NCBI GenBank assembly: GCA_964531805.1
Contig: CAZHGE010000050.1
Location: forward strand, 1-21,606
Direction: 5' to 3'
Length of the DNA stretch: 21,606 nucleotides
Origin: RGIG8767 sp964531805
GTDB taxonomy: Bacteria; Bacillota; Clostridia; Lachnospirales; Lachnospiraceae
Of this stretch, positions 1 through 5,897 are shown piece by piece. Position 1 is the first letter of the stretch; every line of letters begins with the position of its first letter. A model generated the notes under the pieces. It was not told the origin of the DNA. It saw nothing but the letters and a program-made list of their open reading frames with translations, and did not search any database. A program made the translations under genes and the position numbers.

Positions 1-319
1 GCGTTGGTGCTATAGCAATCAGCGTTAAAGTAATCAAAATACGCAGATTTGCATTTAATTCTCCGTTCCCATCATTGTATGTAATCGTAAGATTATTGGC
101 TATATTCAGTTCCTGTAACTCCTCCGGTGTCTGGCTGGAACCGGGTTCATTAATATTGGTACGTTCGTCGGTCGTTCCCGTCAAATGTCGTTCTTCCGTA
201 CCAATAGAACCGGTCGCATGTACCGGCATTTTAACGCATATACACAATATGCCCACTAATAACAGCAGGCATATTGTACGCATATACTTTTTAAATGATT
301 GTATATTTAGGTTTTTCAT
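1..319 (-). CDS. fliP: Flagellar export gate protein FliP (N-terminal part, cut by window edge)
   Basis: FliP is a core membrane protein of the flagellar type III export gate (FliPQR). Only the first 106 codons are present. The ATG at 319-317 opens with a short basic stretch and a hydrophobic segment (about residues 16-30, LLLLVGILCIC) ending near VHATG, as expected for the cleaved signal peptide known in FliP. A polar linker of roughly 50 residues follows, then LRILITLTLIAIAPT, which matches the conserved first membrane segment of the family just before its usual A-I-L-L-M-T-S-F motif. It lies 26 bases after fliO, and fliO-fliP is the usual order. The RBS is weak (AAGAG about 12 bases upstream), so coupling to fliO translation is likely. 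An earlier in-phase-looking ATG at 337 opens only a 15-codon frame. Confidence 0.88.
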   Translation of the reverse strand, partial: MKNLNIQSFKKYMRTICLLLLVGILCICVKMPVHATGSIGTEERHLTGTTDERTNINEPGSSQTPEELQELNIANNLTITYNDGNGELNANLRILITLTLIAIAPT

Positions 320-345
320 AAACTGCAATTCTCTTCATTTGCCTT

Positions 346-711
346 CTACTCCGAGTGATTCTGATGTTTCATCTTATCCAGTATTTCTCGAAAAGAAAGA
401 CTTTTCACTTCATTTACATCATCTAGCGAAAGTTGATCTGCTGACAGTTCTGTTAACATGGTAACATTTTCTTTGCATACAGCAATTACCAGATACTTCT
501 CCCCCGCACGAATGATCTGAAGATATTGGGAATTAGAAATACGCATTGTCTCTACTAATTCCATATTTTTTCCTGTCATTTGTACCTTCTGAATGCCGGA
601 CACCCACCTGGTTACTACATAGGTAATGACCAAAACAAACAAAAACAATAACAGAATTGTTATAAATTGGACAAACGAATCCAAACTTCCGGCCGCTGTC
701 AAAATCATCAT
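346..711 (-). CDS. fliO: Flagellar biosynthetic protein FliO (FliZ-type)
   Basis: A 121-residue protein with one strong membrane segment at about residues 13-35 (FVQFITILLLFLFVLVITYV) and a small basic cytoplasmic domain. This matches the FliO/FliZ family, which helps assemble the FliP ring of the export gate. The soluble part has the family pattern of a G-K-N-M-E-L-V-E-T-x-R-I stretch followed by Y-L-x-I-I-R-A-G-E-K-Y-L-V-I. It lies between cheY and fliP, the place FliO occupies in B. subtilis and clostridia. Its ATG overlaps the cheY stop codon by one base (TAATG), so it is probably translationally coupled to cheY. Sequence identity in this family is low, so the call rests on topology, the C-terminal motif and position. 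Confidence 0.87.
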   Translation of the reverse strand: MMILTAAGSLDSFVQFITILLLFLFVLVITYVVTRWVSGIQKVQMTGKNMELVETMRISNSQYLQIIRAGEKYLVIAVCKENVTMLTELSADQLSLDDVNEVKSLSFREILDKMKHQNHSE

Positions 712-1073
712 TAGCCTAAAACCTTCTTAACAGCTTCCAAAACTCGATCTGCCTGGAAAGGCTTAACGATAAAGTCCTTTGCACCAGCAGTAATAGATTC
801 AATAACCATCGCCTGCTGACCCATAGCAGAACACATAATAACAGTTGCACCAGCATCAGATGCTTTGATTGCCTTTAATGCTGCAATACCATCCATCTCT
901 GGCATAGTAATATCCATTAAAACTAAATCCGGTTTTAATTCATTGTATTTTTCTACACCTTTTGCACCGTTTTCTGCTTCACCTACTACATTGTAGCCAT
1001 TCTTTGTCAGAATGTCCTTGATCATCATTCTCATGAAAGCTGCATCATCACAAATTAAAATATTTTTCGCCAT
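711..1073 (-). CDS. cheY: Chemotaxis response regulator CheY
   Basis: A 120-residue single-domain receiver. The acidic pocket is D9/D10, the phospho-acceptor is D54 (in VLMDITMPEMDG), the conserved Ser/Thr is S82 (MCSAMG) and the invariant Lys is K104 (VKPF). No output domain is attached. Phosphorylated CheY binds the motor switch, here presumably the N-terminal peptides of FliM and FliY, and changes rotation. The gene lies between fliY and fliO as in the B. subtilis fla/che operon, so it is the motor CheY rather than an unrelated response regulator. The RBS is GGGAGTG, seven bases before the ATG. No CheA or other che gene is in the window. Confidence 0.95.
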   Translation of the reverse strand: MAKNILICDDAAFMRMMIKDILTKNGYNVVGEAENGAKGVEKYNELKPDLVLMDITMPEMDGIAALKAIKASDAGATVIMCSAMGQQAMVIESITAGAKDFIVKPFQADRVLEAVKKVLG

Positions 1074-1093
1074 TACTATTCACTCCCAACTCA

Positions 1094-2395
1094 TTATTTT
1101 ATAATTTCTGTTACACGAATACCGAAACTCTCTTCAATAACTACTACTTCTCCTTTGGCAACGAATTTACCGTTTACCAAAACATCTATAGGTTCACCTG
1201 CTATCTTATCCAATTCTATGATCGTACCAGGTGTAAAATCGAGAATTTCAGAAATGGATTTTGTAGTTCTACCAAGTTCTACCGTTACCTCCAACGGCAC
1301 ATCCATGATCAAACTGATATTCTCATTGCTTTGCGCTACTGCTACATTTGGATTAAATGCTTCAAACTGCGCCGGCTGGTAACTTACACCACCCATCATT
1401 GGCATTCCCATACCCGGCATACCCATCATCGGGTTCATACCCATCATTGGATTCATGCCCATGTTCATACCTGACATATCCATACCCTGCATTGGCATGC
1501 CTGACATGTTCATGTTTTGCATCCCCATATTCTGCATTGGCATTCCCATACCTGGCATTGCTTGTGGTGTAGGCTGCGGTGCTTCCACAACTGGAGGGGT
1601 ATACGCCTCTACCACTGGCTCCGGTGCCGGAGCAGGTTCTGGGGCTGGTTCATCCCCACCCAAGAACGTAGCTACAATTTCTTTTGCAAAATCTACTGGA
1701 TATAACTGCAAGATTGTACTATCAACCAAATCCCCAATCTGCATCTGGAAACTGATTTTTACAAAAGTTCCCTTTAAGAACTCTGCCATTCCATCATTAC
1801 TGATAGCCTGTTCTACACTCATCAGTTCAGCACTTGGGGGACTGATATCAATCATCTTACCTAACATCTGGGAAAGCGAGGTTGCTGAAGAACCCATCAT
1901 CTGGTTCATTGCTTCACAAATCGCACTCAAGTGCAATTCACCTAACTCCCCTTCTGTATTGGTTCCGTCACCACCCATCATAAGATCCGTGATAACTTTT
2001 ACATCATGTTCCCTTAAGATCAATATATTATTGCCATCTAAACCGGCTGTATAATTGATCTGAATAAATACACAGGGACGTTCCTTATCTGTCATAAGGT
2101 CTTCCCATGTAACCAATGAAACCACGGGAGTTGTAATGTCTACCTTGTTATTTACCAAAGAAAACAGCGTCGTCGCGGAAGTACCCATGCTGATATTGGC
2201 GATTTCACCAATTGCATCTTTCTCTACATCTGTCAGCGCAGCCTGATCCGCTGACACTGCTGGATATACTGTTTTTTCTTCCTGAACAGGTGCTTCTTCC
2301 TGTACTGGTTCTGGAGCAGGCTCTGGTGTGATTTCACCGGATGCCATTCCATTTAACAGGGCATTTATCTCATCCTGAGATAACATTCCATCCAT
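1094..2395 (-). CDS. fliY: Flagellar motor switch phosphatase FliY (CheC-like domains plus FliN domain)
   Basis: 433 residues, a switch-complex protein. Residues 1-20 carry a FliM-like CheY-P binding peptide (LSQDEINALL). Residues about 55-245 hold two CheC-type phosphatase half-sites: D60-x3-E64-x2-N67 followed 23 residues later by P90, and S157-x3-E161-x2-N164 with P187 at the same spacing. Both look intact, so CheY-P hydrolysis is predicted. A Pro/Glu/Ala linker (about 248-278) leads into an unusual Met-rich tract (280-334). Residues about 358-433 are a FliN/SpoA domain (LEVTVELGRTTKSISEIL to the C-terminus). The start lies one base after the fliM stop, and its RBS (GAGGAG) is the coding sequence for the Glu-rich tail of FliM, so the two are translationally coupled. 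Family knowledge: FliY replaces FliN in many Firmicutes. Confidence 0.94.
   Translation of the reverse strand: MDGMLSQDEINALLNGMASGEITPEPAPEPVQEEAPVQEEKTVYPAVSADQAALTDVEKDAIGEIANISMGTSATTLFSLVNNKVDITTPVVSLVTWEDLMTDKERPCVFIQINYTAGLDGNNILILREHDVKVITDLMMGGDGTNTEGELGELHLSAICEAMNQMMGSSATSLSQMLGKMIDISPPSAELMSVEQAISNDGMAEFLKGTFVKISFQMQIGDLVDSTILQLYPVDFAKEIVATFLGGDEPAPEPAPAPEPVVEAYTPPVVEAPQPTPQAMPGMGMPMQNMGMQNMNMSGMPMQGMDMSGMNMGMNPMMGMNPMMGMPGMGMPMMGGVSYQPAQFEAFNPNVAVAQSNENISLIMDVPLEVTVELGRTTKSISEILDFTPGTIIELDKIAGEPIDVLVNGKFVAKGEVVVIEESFGIRVTEIIK
1388..1558. repeat. Degenerate repeat coding for the Met-rich linker of FliY
   Basis: This stretch of fliY is built from short degenerate units that read on the minus strand as combinations of Gly-Met, Asn-Met, Pro-Met and Asn-Pro-Met-Met-Gly. 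Two neighbouring units near 1428-1465 are almost identical (ACCCATCATCGGGTTCAT and ACCCATCATTGGATTCAT on the plus strand). 25 of the 55 residues 280-334 are Met. The repeat keeps the reading frame and separates the phosphatase domains from the FliN domain. Slippage or unequal recombination could change its length between strains. Confidence 0.8.
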
Positions 2396-2396
2396 G

Positions 2397-3377
2397 CTAC
2401 TCCTCCTCTCTTATGACACTTGTAACCCGGACGGCATATTTATCACCGCTCTTACCAGGCATTGCCATAAATTTTTTGATATTTCCTACATAGACCGGCA
2501 TCTCAGCTTCTGCCAAAGTGTTCAGTCTAATGATATCTCCACACTGAAGATTTACAAAATCGTCTACTGTGATAGCACTCTTACCTAATATTGCTTTGAT
2601 TGGAACATCAGCCCTTCGAATCATACTCTCCACATACTGAGAATAATCTTCTTCTGATGCTTCCTGCATTGTTGAATACCAGAACTTCGTATTCAACTTA
2701 TCCATAACATCTTCCACTGTAAAGAATGGAAGACAAACATTCATGAATCCTTCTACATCTCCAACCTTTACACTTAATGTAACGATGGCGATCATATCAT
2801 TTGGTGCAATAATCTGTGCGAACTGTGGATTGGTCTCAATTCGTTCCAAAAATGGATCAATCTCCACCACGTTGCGCCACGGGTCTTTCATAAGTTGCAT
2901 ACACATAACCAGGATTTTATCTAAAATCGTAAGTTCGATTTCCGAAAAATCTCTTGTTTTATCAATGGGAACTCCCTGCCCGCCAAGCATTCTGTCAATC
3001 ATGGCAAATCCAAGATTAGGCGCCAACTCAATAATGATCGTTCCATTAAGCGGTGCAAAGTTTACAATTCCCAAAATAGCCGGGTTGGAAAGTGCATTGG
3101 AAAATTCCGAAAACACAACCGTTTCTGAACTCGCAACCGAAATCTGTACATTCTTTCGTAAATATAATGGCAAATTAGTGGATAAAAGTCTGCCGTAATG
3201 TTCGTAAATAATCTCTAATGTTCGTAAATGTTCTTTTGAGAACTTAGCAGGACGTGCAAAATCATAATTACGAACCTGCCTCTCGTCTTTTTTCTGTATT
3301 TCTTCCGCATCCAGTTCACCCGTACTAAGTGCCGCAAGCAAACTGTCTATTTCGCTTTGAGATAATACCTCTCCCAA
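2397..3377 (-). CDS. fliM: Flagellar motor switch protein FliM
   Basis: 326 residues, the middle ring of the C-ring switch. The N-terminal LSQSEIDSLL (residues 5-14) is the conserved CheY-P binding peptide. The central domain (about 38-240) contains the FliG-contact GGQG motif at 132-135. Residues about 250-323 form the SpoA domain that joins FliN/FliY. The start is a TTG at 3377-3375: it is preceded by a strong AGGAGGTG seven bases upstream, and an in-frame TGA lies three codons before it, so no earlier start is possible. It sits between fliL and fliY. The last codons (RGA-like AGA followed by three GAG) double as the fliY ribosome binding site. Confidence 0.96.
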   Translation of the reverse strand: MGEVLSQSEIDSLLAALSTGELDAEEIQKKDERQVRNYDFARPAKFSKEHLRTLEIIYEHYGRLLSTNLPLYLRKNVQISVASSETVVFSEFSNALSNPAILGIVNFAPLNGTIIIELAPNLGFAMIDRMLGGQGVPIDKTRDFSEIELTILDKILVMCMQLMKDPWRNVVEIDPFLERIETNPQFAQIIAPNDMIAIVTLSVKVGDVEGFMNVCLPFFTVEDVMDKLNTKFWYSTMQEASEEDYSQYVESMIRRADVPIKAILGKSAITVDDFVNLQCGDIIRLNTLAEAEMPVYVGNIKKFMAMPGKSGDKYAVRVTSVIREEE

Positions 3378-3384
3378 GCAGGCT

Positions 3385-3392
3385 CACCTCCT
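3385..3392 (-). promoter_or_regulatory. Ribosome binding site deciding the TTG start of fliM
   Basis: AGGAGGTG on the minus strand, seven bases before the TTG at 3377. It is close to the full anti-Shine-Dalgarno complement and makes up for the poor start codon. An in-frame TGA just upstream of the TTG excludes a longer protein. Confidence 0.85.
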
Positions 3393-3414
3393 GTTTCACT
3401 TAATTTCCGGTCAT

Positions 3415-3933
3415 TTACTGGAAGAAAATTTCTCTGAATACTACATCATAAACAAAGTCATATCCATACATTCTCTGAATACGAAGTAAAATATCTTTGC
3501 GGATTGCATCTGTATCCGCTTTTGCTTCCTCAATCGTATAACTGCCAATAGCGCTAACGATTTCACCTTTGATCAAATCTTCTTTTTCACCGACGGTTTC
3601 GCCGTAATCTTTATATCCATCTGCTTTCGTATTCATAGAAAGAGATACTGATACCATACAAAAATGATCCTTACCATCCGCTCCAACAGCAAGAGGGATA
3701 GTCATTTCATCTGCAATCTGATATACTGCAACATCTTCCATTGGAACTGCTTCCGCTGCTGCTTCCGCACTAATATCTTCTCCCAATTCCAGTGATAATG
3801 CCATTGCAATACCATCAATTAAAGATGCTGTTTTTTTCATTGTACCGGTTACAGAAAATAGCATAACCGATGTTAAAATAATATTCACTATCAAGAGTGC
3901 TAAAATGATAATGGACACCAAATTTTTCTTCAT
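3415..3933 (-). CDS. fliL: Flagellar basal body-associated protein FliL
   Basis: 172 residues with a basic N-terminus and one membrane segment (about 5-28, VSIIILALLIVNIILTSVML), then a predicted extracytoplasmic domain ending in YGYDFVYDVVFREIFFQ, a typical FliL C-terminus. FliL surrounds stator units at the basal body and supports torque and stator recruitment. Its place directly after motB and before fliM fits this role. The RBS is AGGAGTG with a six-base spacer to the ATG. It is somewhat longer than many FliL proteins because of an Ala/Glu-rich stretch (about 52-65) after the membrane helix. Confidence 0.9.
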   Translation of the reverse strand: MKKNLVSIIILALLIVNIILTSVMLFSVTGTMKKTASLIDGIAMALSLELGEDISAEAAAEAVPMEDVAVYQIADEMTIPLAVGADGKDHFCMVSVSLSMNTKADGYKDYGETVGEKEDLIKGEIVSAIGSYTIEEAKADTDAIRKDILLRIQRMYGYDFVYDVVFREIFFQ

Positions 3934-3951
3934 GCTGCCACTCCTAAAATC

Positions 3952-4767
3952 TTATTCCCCACTAAGGGTATTGTAAATCTTGATTTCAATGCGACGGTTC
4001 TTTGCCCGCCCTTCCGGCGTACTGTTATCAGCAACCGGCATATACTCACCTCGTCCGGAATGTTTTAACTTCGCCGGATCAAGACTAGTATTTTCTACCA
4101 AATAATGAAACATAGACAAAGCTCTGTAACTACTCAGCACATCATTACTTTCATATTTCGAGGTACTGATTGGTACATTGTCTGTATGTCCTTCGATTTC
4201 AACAGTACTTTCCGCATAACGTTCTAAAATCACTGCCACCTTTTCTATAATGGGTAATGACTCTTTTTTTAACTCTGACTGTCCGGAGTCAAATAAAATA
4301 GAACCCTTAAGTGTCAACTGTACATATTGTGAAGTAAAAGTAATATCAATATCTTTATCCATGGAACTTTCCGATACCGCTTCCTGGATTTTTTCAGCCA
4401 GTTCCTCAGACGCCGCCATTTTAGCAGCCTCCATCTGAGCAGCCATTGCTTCATGTTCATCCATCTCATTCACTTCACTGTCCGACTCTGCCGTCTTACC
4501 AGTACTGTTTATGTATTGTTCCAGTTCATTTAACTGACTGACACCATTACTAATCAGAACGCCATCCCCAATGGCAGTTGCGCCAGCCGAAAAAATACTG
4601 AATGTCTCTGAAAAAGATGCTGCTATCATTTCAAATTTCTGTGCATCTACTGTTGACATAGAAAACAACAAAACGAAAAAGCAGAGAAGCAGATTCATCA
4701 AATCAGCAAAAGTAGACTGCCAGGCAGGCGCTCCCGGTTTAACCTCTTCCGGTTTCCTTTTAGCCAT
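3952..4767 (-). CDS. motB: Flagellar motor stator protein MotB (OmpA-type)
   Basis: 271 residues from the ATG at 4767. One membrane helix (about 17-38) contains the ion-carrying aspartate D22 in TFADLMNLLLCFFVLLFS. A long Ala/Glu/Met-rich linker (about 85-135) follows, then an OmpA-like peptidoglycan-binding domain (about 150-268) with GHTDN at 193-197 and AKNRRIEI near 255-262. I chose 4767 over the in-frame start at 4806 because GGGAGGTG lies six bases before it, the family begins close to this point, and the longer form would only add residues encoded inside motA. It overlaps motA by eight bases (ATGGCTAA). The helix sequence resembles PomB/MotS more than E. coli MotB, which hints at sodium coupling but does not prove it. 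Confidence 0.94.
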   Translation of the reverse strand: MAKRKPEEVKPGAPAWQSTFADLMNLLLCFFVLLFSMSTVDAQKFEMIAASFSETFSIFSAGATAIGDGVLISNGVSQLNELEQYINSTGKTAESDSEVNEMDEHEAMAAQMEAAKMAASEELAEKIQEAVSESSMDKDIDITFTSQYVQLTLKGSILFDSGQSELKKESLPIIEKVAVILERYAESTVEIEGHTDNVPISTSKYESNDVLSSYRALSMFHYLVENTSLDPAKLKHSGRGEYMPVADNSTPEGRAKNRRIEIKIYNTLSGE

Positions 4768-5557
4768 CTGCTTCACCTCCCTCTTGCTCCATAGAAGCCT
4801 TTTCATCAGGAGTTAAGAAGGATTTTAATTTTTCTTCTATTACACGAGGGTTCTCACCTGCCTGAATTGACAGTAAACCTTCGATCATAATCTCTTTAAT
4901 CGTCATTTCCACTTCATTTTTAGATTTCAATTTGCCGGCAACCGGTGCACAAATCCAGTTAGCAAGCAAGGAACCATATAATGTCGTAATTAACGCAATT
5001 GCCATAGAAGGACCGATAGAAGACGGGTCATTCATCTGTTGGAGCATGTTAATAAGACCTATCAGAGTACCAATCATACCCCAGGCAGGTCCCATGGCTC
5101 CGAGGTCATCCCAAAATCCAATCTTCTTACGATGTCTTCCATCGACACTGGTAAGTTCTGTTTCCATGATTGCACGTACCAATTCCGGATCCGTACCATC
5201 GACAATTAAAAGAACACCTTTCTTTAAGAACGGGTCTTCCAATTCTGCCGATGCTTCTTCTAATGAAAGAAGACCCTCTTTACGGGCAACATTGGATAAC
5301 TCTATAATCTTTCGGATAACATCCGGCGTATTCATATCTGATGTTTTAAAAATAAGGGAAATAGACTTTAATCCTGCGACAAAGTCAGACATTGTATACA
5401 TTGCTAATATACAACAGAATGAACCACCAAAAGTAATCATAGCAGATGGCGCATCCAAGAAGTTAAAAATCGCTGGAAGTCCCTGGTCACCGATTACGAT
5501 AGAAACAAATACGAATATAAAACAAAGGCCCAGGCCCAAAATTGAAGCTATATCCAC
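4760..5557 (-). CDS. motA: Flagellar motor stator protein MotA (PomA/MotP-like)
   Basis: 265 residues with the four-helix MotA/TolQ/ExbB plan: helices near 5-22 and 33-53, a cytoplasmic loop of about 100 residues, then helices near 150-170 and 180-202. The pair GMIGTLIGLINML and IALITTLYGSLLAN, separated by D-P-S-S-I-G-P-S-M-A, is the signature of the short PomA/MotP branch. Together with MotB it forms the ion channel that drives FliG. The start is a GTG preceded by AAGGTG; no in-frame ATG offers a better start. The C-terminal acidic tail (EQEGGEADG) overlaps the start of motB. The 30-base gap to flbD has no promoter that I can see. Confidence 0.94.
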   Translation of the reverse strand: MDIASILGLGLCFIFVFVSIVIGDQGLPAIFNFLDAPSAMITFGGSFCCILAMYTMSDFVAGLKSISLIFKTSDMNTPDVIRKIIELSNVARKEGLLSLEEASAELEDPFLKKGVLLIVDGTDPELVRAIMETELTSVDGRHRKKIGFWDDLGAMGPAWGMIGTLIGLINMLQQMNDPSSIGPSMAIALITTLYGSLLANWICAPVAGKLKSKNEVEMTIKEIMIEGLLSIQAGENPRVIEEKLKSFLTPDEKASMEQEGGEADG

Positions 5558-5587
5558 GACTACACCTTCTTCCCTTTTTGCAATTTT

Positions 5588-5776
5588 TTATTTTATCGCA
5601 AAAAGTTCCTTTCTATACGATTTTACTAAATTATTCACTTCTTGTCTACTTTCTTTTACAATTATTTTTCTTCCTGTCGTAAAACCAATGACCGTGTCAG
5701 GATTTGACTCAACTGTCTCAATTAAGTCTGGATTTACTAAGGTTTTTAGCCCATTTAATTTGGTAACTTCTATCAT
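5588..5776 (-). CDS. flbD: Flagellar protein FlbD
   Basis: A 62-residue protein from the ATG at 5776 (MIEVTKLNGLKTLVNPDLIE...). The family pattern is visible: a start on M-I-x-V-T-x-L-N-G, then V-N-P-D-L-I-E-x-V-E, D-T-V-I-G-F-T-T-G-R-K-I-I-V-K-E and a short C-terminal helix. FlbD homologues (YlzI in B. subtilis) lie between flgE and the stator or fliL genes; their biochemical role is not settled. I prefer 5776 to the in-frame ATG at 5797 because GGGAGAGG lies just upstream of it and the family starts there. It is separated from flgE by a 100-base gap that holds a stable hairpin. Confidence 0.87.
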   Translation of the reverse strand: MIEVTKLNGLKTLVNPDLIETVESNPDTVIGFTTGRKIIVKESRQEVNNLVKSYRKELFAIK

Positions 5777-5839
5777 TTTCCTCTCCCTTTTAGTCATTTT
5801 TTGTCAATAGCGAAGAAGTACTAACTTTTCTAATATGCG

Positions 5840-5871
5840 AATATGGAAGCCGTTTTACCAGCTTCCATATT
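5840..5871 (-). promoter_or_regulatory. Strong intercistronic hairpin between flgE and flbD
   Basis: A perfect 11-base inverted repeat (AATATGGAAGC and its complement) with a 10-base loop lies 26 bases after the flgE stop. Wobble pairs could lengthen the stem by a few bases. On the minus strand it is followed by CGCATATTAG, not a T-run, so it does not look like an intrinsic terminator. Likely roles are protection of the flgE 3' end from exonucleases or an RNA processing point that sets hook-protein mRNA apart from the stator genes. The structure is seen directly; the role is inferred. Confidence 0.65.
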
Positions 5872-5897
5872 TGTGCAATTATTAAATTATAAATTAA

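Noticed and set aside
1388..1558. The repeat array in fliY as a CRISPR or mobile-element repeat
   Set aside because: Units are short, degenerate, without spacers, and keep the FliY reading frame.
1455..2054. A 199-codon plus-strand frame rich in Pro, Ile, Cys and Ser opposite fliY
   Set aside because: Its composition mirrors the Met-rich repeat and phosphatase domains of FliY read backwards; no start signal or homology is visible.
4768..4806. A longer MotB start at 4806
   Set aside because: It would add 13 residues coded inside motA and lacks a good ribosome binding site, whereas GGGAGGTG precedes the ATG at 4767.
4932..5810. A 292-codon open frame on the plus strand opposite motA and flbD
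   Set aside because: It is antisense to well-recognised genes, has no ribosome binding site or family resemblance, and results from the codon bias of the minus-strand genes.
5798..5860. A possible SigD promoter before flbD (TAAA, 15 bases, GCATATTA)
   Set aside because: Only 5 of 8 bases of the -10 fit, the central CCGAT core is missing, and the element lies inside the hairpin.
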